This document shows, piece by piece, positions 49,614-58,099 of a stretch of 64,000 nt of DNA (positions within the stretch are counted from its first letter, which is position 1; every line of letters starts with the position of its first letter). The notes beneath the pieces were generated by a model that did no database searches, was not told where the DNA came from, and saw nothing but the letters and a program-made list of their open reading frames with translations. Source of the DNA: Streptomyces laurentii (GTDB lineage: Bacteria > Actinomycetota > Actinomycetes > Streptomycetales > Streptomycetaceae); contig AP017424.1 of assembly GCA_002355495.1 (NCBI GenBank), positions 4,281,501 through 4,345,500 on the forward strand. The letters run 5' to 3'. A program made the position numbers and the translations under genes.

Positions 49614-50844
49614 TGGCGTGACTCCTCGATCCAGCTTGTGACTTCGGGCATGTTCGTCCCCGTGGCCTCGACCACTTGGCGAGTTCTGGCCAGCGTGTTC
49701 GCGGTGCGCTGTGAACCGGAGCCCGGGGGAAGCACATCGCGCGCCTGCTTGCCGGTTGCGCAAGCCAGTTCGACTTCACCTTGACGTGCCTGGCACAGCG
49801 AGAGATGTGCCGTGTAGAGGGCTCTGTCGCGCACCATGTCGCCGGGGAGCGTGGCGAGCGTGCGGTGAAGGCAGGATTCGGCCCGCTCGTGTTCGCCGAG
49901 CGCCGTCCAGGCGTACGACGAGAGGGCGTTGAATTCGGCCTGACTATAGAAGGCGATCCATGCCGATGGCTGGCCACCACGGGCTCGTTCGAATGCCTTC
50001 TCCGCGAGAGTGATGGCCCGCTGCGACTCCGCGGGCCGATGAATCCTGGCCAAGGAATTGGCGTGGCGCATGTGCCCCAGTGACGCGTACAGCGGGTCGC
50101 GTCGTGCCACCGAGGAGCGCTTCATCACCTCCGCGCCGGCTGCCGCCTCGGCATGGTTCTCCCTTTGGCTGGAAGCAAGCGTCAGATGGTCCCAAACCCG
50201 GTAGAGGGCCGTGCTGTCACGAGCCAGACCCGCGAGAGCGAGGGCCTGGTGCAAATGTTCGCGAGCTCGCCGTGGTGCGCTGGCGTCGATGGCCGCGAAG
50301 CCTGCCAGGCACCTGACGTCGGATGCGATGCGGTACAGCTGACGTCGGACGCTGTCCGAGGCACCGCCTCCGGCGAGGAACAGCTGGATACGTGCTGCCA
50401 GCTCGACTACCCGGTTCTCGTGTTCCGTCGCTCCGCCGAGTCGCTGGTCGTCCCGCAGCAGGGCGAGGTACTCCAGTCGCAGCCGGTCTAGGTCGGACCG
50501 GCCCGGGCGCGCACCTCGCACCGGATGGGTGGCGAAGACGGCGGTTCCGGTCGCTGCGGCAAGGAAGGAACGACGACGCACTGGGTCCTCCGCTGGTGCG
50601 GCGGTACGTGGTGGATCGAACCCTAATGCCGAGACCGGGCATCCGAACACCGCTTGCAGCGCGGCGCAGGTCCGGCCGATCGGCCTGCGGGTGCTGCCAT
50701 TGACCAGATTCCGCACCGTTCGCGCGGACACGTCACCGGGCTTTCCGCTGAGCGCTTCGAGGGCGAGATCATCCGATGCGCCAATTCGTCTTGAGTGAGA
50801 CCGAGTTCGAGCATGCGACGCTTGAGGATGACGTTCGCTCCCAT
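49604..50844 (-). pseudogene. Frameshifted XRE-family regulator with TPR-like domain
   Basis: ATG 50844 opens a typical HTH start (MGANVILKRRMLELGLTQDELAHR). The frame is then lost, while the next frame continues DDLALEALSGKPGDVSARTVRNLVNGSTRRPIGRTCAALQAVFG and a long helical TPR-like domain to 49604. Adding one G in catcgg (50773-50774) restores a single protein of about 413 residues. Streptomyces carry many XRE regulators with TPR-like C-termini of this size. Its end overlaps the GNAT gene. Without the repair, an internal GTG near 50731 could give a product lacking half of the HTH. Confidence 0.78.
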
Positions 50845-50851
50845 GCGTGGA

Positions 50852-50857
50852 AAGGTA
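50852..50857 (-). promoter_or_regulatory. -10 box of a leaderless promoter
   Basis: TACCTT on the minus strand ends 7 nt before the ATG at 50844, supporting that ATG as the original start of the XRE regulator. Confidence 0.45.
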
Positions 50858-51041
50858 GCTGGGCCGCGAACCCTCGACCAGTTGTCAGGTAATGGGAGCG
50901 CAAAGTCTTCCGGTTGTCGCGAACGTCTCGGCGGCATCCCTTCCTGTTCACGGGTGCCGCGAGGCCCTTGGCTGATCACATGTATCCGGAGGTAGAGGAC
51001 TCTCCGGGCGACCCCGCTGTATTCCCGGCAGGAGTGTGCAC

Positions 51042-51410
51042 ATGACCACGGGTTCCTCCCACGCCACCGACGAGCCTCTGGAGTTCGGTGTGCCAAGTCC
51101 CGCGCTCGTCGCCCGAGCTGCTGCCGGGTTCGAGAGGTTTCTTGACCGCAGCGGTCAGGAAGACGTGGCGGAGGGCGGCCGTCACGTCGTGACCGATGCC
51201 GACGCAAGGTCGCTCTTCCATGAGGACGACCATCCCTGGCTGCATCGGACCGTCCGGGACATCGCGAGTCGCGGTGAGGGGGAACTCACCGCGATCGTGC
51301 ACGAGGTGACCGCAGGCCGGACTGTTCGGGTCGCGCACATCCGCCCCACGTCCGGCGTCGAGTGGGCTGCGGCGGCGGAGAACATTCAGCTCGTCTCGGA
51401 CGCCGGCTGA
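51042..51410 (+). CDS. Conserved hypothetical acidic protein
   Basis: The 122-residue acidic protein has an amphipathic helix (PALVARAAAGFERFLDRSGQEDVAE) and a short beta region (GELTAIVHEVTAGRTVRVAHIRP). There are no cysteines and no membrane segment. ATG 51042 follows ggcaggagt. It is divergent from the XRE/TPR regulator, a common pairing of an XRE regulator with a small target gene, but no family is recognised. Confidence 0.65.
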   Translation: MTTGSSHATDEPLEFGVPSPALVARAAAGFERFLDRSGQEDVAEGGRHVVTDADARSLFHEDDHPWLHRTVRDIASRGEGELTAIVHEVTAGRTVRVAHIRPTSGVEWAAAAENIQLVSDAG

Positions 51411-51480
51411 GGTCGTCGGGCGGGAGGGCGACCGCGCTCGGTGCCACCGTCGGTGGGCGCCTGCCCGCCCCCAGGGGGCC

Positions 51481-52161
51481 TCAACTCACCTCGTTCGTCA
51501 GTTCCTTCAGCTCGCGTTCCATGTTGGCGCGGGCCCGTGACTCCCAGGCCGCCGCTCCGTACGGGGTGCGGAAGAGGCGGGGGAGGGCGAGAAGGTGACG
51601 GAGTACGGCCGCTCGGCCCTCGCGGAAGTCGGGGTCCGGGACGAAGGCGTACTCCTCGCGGACCGCGCTCGTATACCCCGTATAGGTATCCGGGTCGCTC
51701 GCCAGGACGGCGAGGTCCGCGTCGCACAGGGTCTCGCCGTCGAGGTCGCCGGGGGCCGGGTCGTGGGTGACGGTGAGGCGGACGAGGCGGGCGACCTCGG
51801 CGACCTCGTGCCGGGTCAGGCCGGCCTCGGTGAGGGCCTTTTCGGCCAGGGCCGCCGAACGCTCCTCGTTCTCCGAGCGGTCCGGCCGGTAGACCGCGTC
51901 GTGGAACCAGGCGGCCAGCCGTACCAGCTCCAACTCCCCGCCCTCGCCGCCCTGATCGGCGAGTTCGTCGATGCGGTCGAGGACCGCCCGCAGGTGCGAC
52001 ACGGTGTGGTAGCGGCGCTGCGGCTCGGACCAGCGGGACAGCAGGTTCCGGCCGTACGGGATCGGGTCCGGGCCCGCGCGGCCGGTGCGGGCGGCGAGCA
52101 GGGTCGAGGTCCAGCGGGCCAGGAGTTCCTGTTCCTGGAGGGGTGTCAGCTCGGCGGTCAT
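51481..52161 (-). CDS. HD-domain metal-dependent phosphohydrolase
   Basis: The 226-residue protein has the HD superfamily ligands: YHTVSHLRAVLDRIDEL (first His), LAAWFHDAVYRP (the HD pair, about residue 90) and a later Asp in LCDADLAVLASDPDTY. HD proteins hydrolyse phosphate esters, often of nucleotides; the substrate here is unknown. ATG 52161 is used because the earlier in-frame GTG adds an Arg-rich stretch. Confidence 0.85.
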   Translation of the reverse strand: MTAELTPLQEQELLARWTSTLLAARTGRAGPDPIPYGRNLLSRWSEPQRRYHTVSHLRAVLDRIDELADQGGEGGELELVRLAAWFHDAVYRPDRSENEERSAALAEKALTEAGLTRHEVAEVARLVRLTVTHDPAPGDLDGETLCDADLAVLASDPDTYTGYTSAVREEYAFVPDPDFREGRAAVLRHLLALPRLFRTPYGAAAWESRARANMERELKELTNEVS

Positions 52162-52329
52162 GTACGCATTCTGCCGCCCCCGTACGCGCGTCACGCGCGG
52201 AGGCGCGCGCTCCTCTTCCCGCCCCGGGGTCGCTCCACGCCCGGCGACACCGGGCCTTGACCGGGTCGAAACCGGGCCGTGACCACCGGCCGGACGTGCT
52301 CTGAACTCGGCTCTTAACCGGGCCCTTAC

Positions 52330-52346
52330 ATACCCCCCACGGGTAT
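52330..52346. promoter_or_regulatory. CsoR/CstR-type dyad 1
   Basis: ATACCC-N5-GGGTAT lies 80 bp before the efflux gene. CsoR-superfamily repressors (copper, persulfide or formaldehyde sensors) bind dyads of this C-run/G-run form. Confidence 0.5.
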
Positions 52347-52366
52347 GCTACGGTGCAGCGCACAGG

Positions 52367-52380
52367 TACCCCCAGGGGTA
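52367..52380. promoter_or_regulatory. CsoR/CstR-type dyad 2
   Basis: TACCCC-CA-GGGGTA is a second copy starting 20 bp after the first one ends. Two sites in the promoter suggest cooperative repression of the MFS gene. Confidence 0.5.
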
Positions 52381-52426
52381 TGTGTTCGCTACTTCAACTC
52401 CCCAACGCGAGCGAAGGGTCAGGGCA

Positions 52427-53881
52427 ATGTCAACCGTCAATCCCCGGCGCTGGTGGGCACTTGTCGTGCTCGCCGCCGCACAGTTCATGGTCATCATGGA
52501 CACGTCGATCATCGGCGTGGCGCTTCCGGAAATGCAGAAGGACCTCGGCTTCTCGCAGAGCGAGCTGCAGTGGGTCTTCAACGCCTACGTGATCGTCTTC
52601 GGCGGTCTGCTGCTCCTCGGCGGGCGCCTCTCCGACCTCATCGGAGCCCGCAAGATCTTCGTGTCCGGCTGGGTCGTGATGATCGCCGGTTCGGTCGTCG
52701 CCGCCGCCGCGCAGACGGCCTGGGTCGAGATCGTCGGCCGTGCCGTCCAGGGTGTCGGTGGCGCGCTCATCGCGCCGTCCGCCATGACCCTGCTCATGAT
52801 GCTGTTCATGCACGACCCGCGTGAGCTGGGCAAGGCGATGGCCCTCTACGGCGCCGCGGCCCCGGCCGGCGGTACCGCGGGTGTCTTCCTCGGTGGTGTC
52901 TTCACCGAGTGGGCCGCCTGGCAGTGGTGCTTCATCATCTACGTCCCGATCGGTCTGATCACCCTCGCCGCCACCAAGATCCTCCCGAACGTCGAGTCCC
53001 GCCGCGGTTCCGTCGACATCCTCGGCGCCATCTCCGTGACCGCCGGTCTCGCGCTCGCCGTGTTCGCCGTCGTCCGCGCCCCCGAGGTCGGCTGGGGCTC
53101 CACCGCCACCATCCTGGAGCTGGCCGGCGCCGTCGTCCTGCTCATCCTGTTCTTCGTGATCCAGAAGTCCCTGCGCGAGCCGCTCATGCCGCTCAGCGTC
53201 TGGCGGGTCCCGCGTCTCGGCTCGGCCAACCTGGCCATGACGCTGCTCGGCGCCGCCTGGATCCCGATGTGGTACTTCCTCAACCTGTACCTCCAGCAGG
53301 TCCTGGGCTACGGGGCGTTCGAGTCCGGTGCCGCGCTGCTCCCGATGACCGTCCTCCTCATGATCTTCATGACGGCCATCACCGCCCGCCTCATGATGAA
53401 GTTCGGTGCCAAGCCGCTCATCGGCATCGGTCTGCTGGTCCTGGCCGCCGGCCTGGTCTGGCTGGCCACGGTCGAGCCCACCGGCACCTTCCTGGTCGAC
53501 GTCCTGCCGGCCTCGCTGGTCGCCGCGCTCGGCATGTCCCTCGCCTACATCCCGGCGATGATGTCCGCGATGGCCAACGCTCCGCAGGAGCAGGCGGGTC
53601 TCGCCTCCGGCATCGTCAACACCACCTACAACGTCGGTTCCGCGCTGGGCCTCGCCGCCCTCACCGCGGTCGCGATGTCGCAGGGTGCCGCCCAGATCGA
53701 CAACCTGCCGAAGCTGACGGACGGCTTCTCGTCCGCCTTCATCGGCGCCGCGATCATCGCCGCCGTCGGCGGTGTGATCACGCTCCTCGTGATGAAGGGC
53801 GACAAGGCCCTGGCCGCCGGTGCTCCGGCCGGCGCGGGCGACGCCGCCTCGCAGCAGCAGGGCGACAAGGTCAACGCCTGA
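52427..53881 (+). CDS. DHA2-family MFS efflux pump (EmrB/QacA type)
   Basis: The 484-residue protein has about fourteen membrane segments. RRWWALVVLAAAQFMVIMDTSIIGVALPEMQKDL is helix 1 with the DHA2 motif D1, GGRLSDLIGARKIF is motif A and LYGAAAPAGGTAGVFLGGVF contains motif C of antiporters. It exports hydrophobic compounds by proton exchange. ATG 52427 follows gcgaaggg. Two C/G-run dyads upstream suggest metal or sulfur-stress control. The cluster to its right may use it for product export, but a terminator separates them. Confidence 0.92.
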   Translation: MSTVNPRRWWALVVLAAAQFMVIMDTSIIGVALPEMQKDLGFSQSELQWVFNAYVIVFGGLLLLGGRLSDLIGARKIFVSGWVVMIAGSVVAAAAQTAWVEIVGRAVQGVGGALIAPSAMTLLMMLFMHDPRELGKAMALYGAAAPAGGTAGVFLGGVFTEWAAWQWCFIIYVPIGLITLAATKILPNVESRRGSVDILGAISVTAGLALAVFAVVRAPEVGWGSTATILELAGAVVLLILFFVIQKSLREPLMPLSVWRVPRLGSANLAMTLLGAAWIPMWYFLNLYLQQVLGYGAFESGAALLPMTVLLMIFMTAITARLMMKFGAKPLIGIGLLVLAAGLVWLATVEPTGTFLVDVLPASLVAALGMSLAYIPAMMSAMANAPQEQAGLASGIVNTTYNVGSALGLAALTAVAMSQGAAQIDNLPKLTDGFSSAFIGAAIIAAVGGVITLLVMKGDKALAAGAPAGAGDAASQQQGDKVNA

Positions 53882-53895
53882 TCACCCTCCCCTCA

Positions 53896-53935
53896 GGGGC
53901 CGCCCGACGTTCCTCCCCGGACGTCGTGCGGCCCC
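53896..53935 (+). terminator. Terminator after the MFS gene
   Basis: ggggccgcccgacgt pairs with acgtcgtgcggcccc (one mismatch) and is followed by ttt. It separates the efflux gene from the PLP-enzyme gene. Confidence 0.7.
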
Positions 53936-53988
53936 TTTCGCATGCCCTCCACGCACCCGTCAGTCCCGCCACTCGGAAGGAACCGGTC

Positions 53989-55164
53989 ATGGAACTCGGA
54001 ACCCGCGCCGTGCACGTCGCCAATCCGCCGCTGGAGCAGGGGAGTTCGCCGCTCTCCGTGCCCCTCGTGCAGTCCTCCGCCTTCGCGTTCGCCTCCGCCG
54101 ACGAGCTGGCCGGGGCGATGGCGGGTCCCGACGGCCCGTACGTGTACAGCCGCCGCGGCAACCCGACCGTACGGGCCCTGGAAGCCACCCTCGCCGGGCT
54201 GGAGGGCGGCTCCGGCGCCATCGCCTTCGCCAGCGGCATGGGGGCCATCAGCGGGGTGCTGCTCTCCCGGCTCAAGCCGGGGGACCGGGTGGTGGCGCAG
54301 CGCTGCCTGTACGGGGGGACGTACGCCGTCCTGTCCGACCTCGCCGCCCGCTACGGCGTCCACGTCACGTACATCTCCGGCGACAGCGTGGCGGAGTTCG
54401 AGCGGGCCGTGGCGGAGGCCGAGCCGGCCCCGAGGCTGCTGGTCCTGGAGACCATCGCCAACCCCACCGGGCAGGTCGCCGACCTGCCCGGACTGCTCGC
54501 CGCCGCCCGCCGGCTCGGCGTCACCAGCATGGTCGACAGCTCGCTCGCCTCGCCCGTGCTGTGCCGTCCGATCGAGCTCGGCGCGGACGTCGTCGTGCAC
54601 TCCACCACCAAGTACCTCTCCGGCCACTCCGACGTCCTCGGCGGCGCCGCCGTCTTCGCCGACGACGCCCTGCGTCGGGCCGTGTGGCCCCGTACGGTCG
54701 AACTCGGCGCGTGCGCCGACCCGTTCGCCGCCTGGCTGACCCTGCGCGGCATCCCGACGCTGCCGCTGCGGATGCGGCAGCACTGCGCCAACGCGGCCGT
54801 GCTCGCCGAGCGGCTGGCGGCCCGCGACGACGTCGTGGCCGTCCACTACCCGTGGCTGGCGGGCCACCCCTCGTACGACACCGCCCGCGCCGTCCTCGCC
54901 GGCGGTGGCGGGCTGTTGTCGTTCGAGCTGGCGGGCGGCCGGGAGGCGGGCCGGGCCTTCATCGAGCGGGTCCGGGTGGCCCGGCTCGCGCTCTCGCTCG
55001 GCGGCGTGGAATCCCTGGTCACCCACCCCGCGTCCACCTCGCACCGGGAGCTGGACGCGGACGCGCTGGCGGCCGCGGGGATAGGCGCCGGCCTGGTGCG
55101 GATGTCGGTCGGCATCGAGGCGGTGGAGGACCTGTGGGACGACATCGTGCAGGCCCTCAAGTGA
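53989..55164 (+). CDS. Trans-sulfuration PLP enzyme (cystathionine/methionine gamma-lyase type)
   Basis: The 391-residue enzyme belongs to the Cys/Met-metabolism PLP family. YVYSRRGNPTVRALEATLAGLEGG binds PLP phosphate, VHSTTKYLSGHSDVLGG holds the Schiff-base Lys, and SLGGVESLVTHPASTSH is the C-terminal signature. It may cleave or form the C-gamma bond of cystathionine, homocysteine or methionine derivatives; lyase and synthase cannot be separated by eye. In this position it may recycle sulfur amino acids for the SAM-cycle genes downstream or supply an unusual amino acid. ATG 53989 follows cggaagga. Confidence 0.9.
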   Translation: MELGTRAVHVANPPLEQGSSPLSVPLVQSSAFAFASADELAGAMAGPDGPYVYSRRGNPTVRALEATLAGLEGGSGAIAFASGMGAISGVLLSRLKPGDRVVAQRCLYGGTYAVLSDLAARYGVHVTYISGDSVAEFERAVAEAEPAPRLLVLETIANPTGQVADLPGLLAAARRLGVTSMVDSSLASPVLCRPIELGADVVVHSTTKYLSGHSDVLGGAAVFADDALRRAVWPRTVELGACADPFAAWLTLRGIPTLPLRMRQHCANAAVLAERLAARDDVVAVHYPWLAGHPSYDTARAVLAGGGGLLSFELAGGREAGRAFIERVRVARLALSLGGVESLVTHPASTSHRELDADALAAAGIGAGLVRMSVGIEAVEDLWDDIVQALK

Positions 55165-55222
55165 ACGGCGCCGTAAGGGCTGTTCGGGTTCCGGTTCAGG
55201 GGTCTTCCAGCCTTCTTTTGGC

Positions 55223-55252
55223 TTGACAAAATAAATGGTTGATTCGTAGATT
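55223..55252 (+). promoter_or_regulatory. Strong AT-rich promoter of the biosynthetic operon
   Basis: TTGACA (55223-55228) and TAGATT (55247-55252) with an 18-bp spacer lie in the most AT-rich patch of the window, 46 bp before the MaoC-like gene. The consensus -35 is rare in Streptomyces, suggesting strong vegetative expression. Confidence 0.75.
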
Positions 55253-55298
55253 AGGGGATACCAGGAAACGACCACTCCTAGGTCAAGGGGGGCGCGGA

Positions 55299-55895
55299 AT
55301 GCGCTACTTCGAGGACTTCCGGCCCGGCGACGTCCACGAGCTGGGCACCGTCACCGTCACGGCGGAGGAGGTGCTGGAGTTCGGCAGGCGCTTCGATCCG
55401 CAGCCCTTCCACACGGACCCCGAGCTCGCCAAGGACTCCCAGTTCGGCGGACTGATCGCCAGCGGATTCCACACCCAGTCGATGTTCATGCGCCGGTACG
55501 TGGACGGCCTGCTCGCCTACAGCGAGTGCATGGGCTCGCCCGGCATCGACGAGGTCCGCTACCTGCGCCCGGTCCGCCCCGGGGACGTCCTCACGGCACG
55601 CGTCGAGGTCCTCGGCGTCACGCCGTCGCCGTTCAACCCGGCCACCGGCACCGTCAAGCCGCGGTGCACGCTGGTCGGCGCCGACGGCGCCCCCGTGTTC
55701 AGCATGATCCTGCACAGCATCTTCCGGCGACGTCCCGCCGGGTCCGAGGCCGGCCGTCTGTCGTCGATGCCCGCGTCCGAGGACCCGGCGGGCTGCTGCG
55801 GCTGCGGGCCGAAGGACACCGCGGCCCGCGGGTCCGGCCGTACGTCCGACCGTGCCGTCACGGCGGAGACCCGCAGCCCCGCGATGAGCGCCTGA
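55299..55895 (+). CDS. MaoC-like hot-dog dehydratase with Cys-rich tail
   Basis: The 198-residue protein has a MaoC-like hot-dog domain in residues 1-145: FRPGDVHELGTVTVTAEEVLEFGRRFDPQPFHTD (with the Asp/His of hydratases) and FGGLIASGFHTQSM. MaoC proteins add or remove water on acyl-CoA or acyl-carrier thioesters, so a carrier-bound intermediate fits the ACP gene in this cluster. The last about 50 residues are unusual, with CCGCGPKD and Ser/Ala-rich sequence. It is the first gene after the AT-rich promoter. Confidence 0.87.
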   Translation: MRYFEDFRPGDVHELGTVTVTAEEVLEFGRRFDPQPFHTDPELAKDSQFGGLIASGFHTQSMFMRRYVDGLLAYSECMGSPGIDEVRYLRPVRPGDVLTARVEVLGVTPSPFNPATGTVKPRCTLVGADGAPVFSMILHSIFRRRPAGSEAGRLSSMPASEDPAGCCGCGPKDTAARGSGRTSDRAVTAETRSPAMSA

Positions 55896-55970
55896 TCCAC
55901 GCGGCGCGGCACACACCCGCCCGCACTCGCGCCCACGCACGAGCGACACCCCGTACGAGCAACACCCCGG

Positions 55971-56015
55971 ACGTCTCGCACGTCTCGCACGTCCCGCACG
56001 TCCCGCACGCCCCGG
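55971..56015. repeat. Five tandem 9-bp repeats
   Basis: Five copies of acgt(c/t)(t/c)cgc-type units lie in the 257-bp gap between the MaoC-like gene and the first methyltransferase, followed at 56060-56110 by repeated gcacctgagcacg. The gap holds no ORF with good codon bias. Confidence 0.7.
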
Positions 56016-56152
56016 CGTGCGGCCCGGACCGGGTCCGCCCCTGGTCCGGGTCGCCCCCCGCACATCTGAACACGGCACCTGAACGTCACCTGAGCACGGC
56101 ACCTGAGCACGGTCGATCGCACCACTCACCCACCAGCGAAGGGGGCCCTCCT

Positions 56153-56995
56153 GTGGAGGCCGTATCCCGCACCGCCCAGTGGACCGCCGCAGCGCGCGCC
56201 CTGGAGACCGAGCGCGAGGACCGGCTGTTCGCCGATCCCTACGCGCGCACCGTCGCCGACCAGATCGGCTTCGATCTGCTCGAGCGCTACGCCGGGGGCG
56301 GCACCGTGCCGTTCCTCGCCATCCGCACCACCTACCTGGACCGCGCCATCGTGAAGACGGTGCGGGAGCGCGGCATCCGCCAGGTGGTCTTCCTCGCCGC
56401 CGGCATGGACACCCGGTTCTTCCGGCTGCCCTGGCCGGACGGCGTCACCGTCTACGAGCTCGACCGCCCCGCCCTTCTCGCGGCCAAGGCCGACATGCTG
56501 AAGGACGAGCCGCAGCCGGCCGGACGGACGCGCGTCACCGTCCCGGTCGACCTCACCCAGGACTGGACCGGCCCCCTCAAGGAGGCGGGATGGAAGAGCG
56601 ACGAGCCCGTCCTGTGGGTGGTGGAAGGACTGCTGTTCTTCCTGCCCGAGCAGGCCGTCCGGACCCTCATCTCGACGCTGTCCGCGCACGCGGCGCCCGG
56701 CTCCGTGCTGCTCGGCGACGTCATTTCCAAGGCCGCGCTCGGCAACCCGCTGGCCCGCTCCTTCATGAAGGCACTGGAGGAGGACGGCAACCCGTGGCTC
56801 TTCGGCACCGAGGAGCCCGAGGAGCTGCTCGCCGACTGCGGCTGGGCCGTACGCGAGGTCAAGCAGCCCGGTGAGGACGGCGCCCACTTCGACCGGTGGC
56901 CCTACCCGGTGCCGGCCCGGTCCGTGCCGCGGCTGCCGCGCTCCTTCCTGTTCACCTGCGATGTCCCGACGTACGAGGAGGGCTCGGCCGCATGA
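56153..56995 (+). CDS. SAM methyltransferase, TIGR00027/LCMT-like family
   Basis: The 280-residue enzyme belongs to the leucine-carboxyl-methyltransferase-like group (TIGR00027): SRTAQWTAAARALETEREDRLFADPYARTVADQIG, then VVFLAAGMDTRFFRLPWP (SAM site), VYELDRPALLAAKADML and LWVVEGLLFFLPEQAVRTL. The group makes O-methyl esters or ethers in secondary metabolism. GTG 56153 is chosen because the family starts there and gaaggggg precedes it. Its stop overlaps the next start (ATGA). Confidence 0.85.
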   Translation: MEAVSRTAQWTAAARALETEREDRLFADPYARTVADQIGFDLLERYAGGGTVPFLAIRTTYLDRAIVKTVRERGIRQVVFLAAGMDTRFFRLPWPDGVTVYELDRPALLAAKADMLKDEPQPAGRTRVTVPVDLTQDWTGPLKEAGWKSDEPVLWVVEGLLFFLPEQAVRTLISTLSAHAAPGSVLLGDVISKAALGNPLARSFMKALEEDGNPWLFGTEEPEELLADCGWAVREVKQPGEDGAHFDRWPYPVPARSVPRLPRSFLFTCDVPTYEEGSAA

Positions 56996-58035
56996 CCGCC
57001 CACGACTTCCACCAGAAGGTCATCACCGACGCCGGCGCGGCCGTGCGCGGTCTGACCGTCGCGCTCGGCGAGCGCCTCGGCCTCTACAAGGCCCTCGCCC
57101 AGCACGGCCCGTTGACCGCCGCCGAGCTGGCCGGCAAGACCGGCACGAACGAGCGGTACATCGAGGAGTGGCTGCACGCGCAGCTGTCCGCCGGGTACGT
57201 GGAGCGGCACCCGAGCTCGCTCACGTACACCCTGCCCGCCGACCACGTCGAGGTGCTGGCCGATCCGACGGCCGTCACCTTCGCCGCCGGGTTCTTCACC
57301 GCGCTGAAGGCGCTGTACGCCACCGAGGACCTGCTGGCCGAGGCGTACAAGACGGGTGACGGGGTCGGCTGGGCCGAGCACGACGCGGCCCTCGACACCG
57401 GCATGGGCTCCTTCTTCCAGCCGACGTACGAGCACAAGCTGGTCGCCGACTGGCTGCCGTCGCTGCACGACATCACCGAGAAGCTGGCGGACGGCGGCAC
57501 CGTCGCGGACGTCGGCTGCGGCGTCGGGCACACCACGCTGCTGATCGCCCGCGCCTTCCCGAACGCCACGATCCACGGCTTCGACTACTCCGAAGAGGCC
57601 ATCTCGATCGCCCGGCAGCTCGCCGAGGAGGCCGGCCTGTCCGACCGCGTCGTCTTCGAGGTCGCCTCGGCCGACGACTACCCGGGCACCGGCTACGACC
57701 TGGTCTGCTTCTTCAACGCCCTGCACGACATGGGCGACCCGGTGGCCGCCGCCCAGCACGTCCTCAAGTCCCTTGATGCGGACGGCACCTGGATGCTGGT
57801 CGAGTCGAACGTGTCGCCCGCCGACATCGACACCCAGACGCCGGCCGCCCGCATGTTCATGGCCCTGTCCGCCGTGATGTGCCTGCCCGTCGCCGTCGCC
57901 CAGCGCGGCCCGCACGCGCTCGGCAACCACTCCGGCGAGAAGGCGTTCCACGCGATCGCGGAGGAGGCCGGCTTCGGCCGCTGGCGCCGCGCGAGCGAGA
58001 CGCCCGTGAACGCCGTCTACGAAGTCCGCCCCTGA
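56992..58035 (+). CDS. SAM methyltransferase with winged-helix N-domain (Rv2258c-like)
   Basis: The 347-residue protein combines an N-terminal winged helix (GLTVALGERLGLYKALAQHGPLTAAELAGKTGTNERYIEEWLHAQLSAGYVE) used for dimerisation with a C-terminal Rossmann methyltransferase. VADVGCGVGHTTLLIARAFPNATIHGFDYS is motif I and II, and LVCFFNALHDMGDPVAAAQHVLKSL is motif IV-V. It is probably an O- or C-methyltransferase of a small molecule. It is translationally coupled to the preceding methyltransferase. Confidence 0.87.
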   Translation: MTAHDFHQKVITDAGAAVRGLTVALGERLGLYKALAQHGPLTAAELAGKTGTNERYIEEWLHAQLSAGYVERHPSSLTYTLPADHVEVLADPTAVTFAAGFFTALKALYATEDLLAEAYKTGDGVGWAEHDAALDTGMGSFFQPTYEHKLVADWLPSLHDITEKLADGGTVADVGCGVGHTTLLIARAFPNATIHGFDYSEEAISIARQLAEEAGLSDRVVFEVASADDYPGTGYDLVCFFNALHDMGDPVAAAQHVLKSLDADGTWMLVESNVSPADIDTQTPAARMFMALSAVMCLPVAVAQRGPHALGNHSGEKAFHAIAEEAGFGRWRRASETPVNAVYEVRP

Positions 58036-58099
58036 CCCGACCTCCGGACCCGGTAGATCCATTCGACCCGCCAGACCACGAAGAAGAGGGAGTAAGGCC

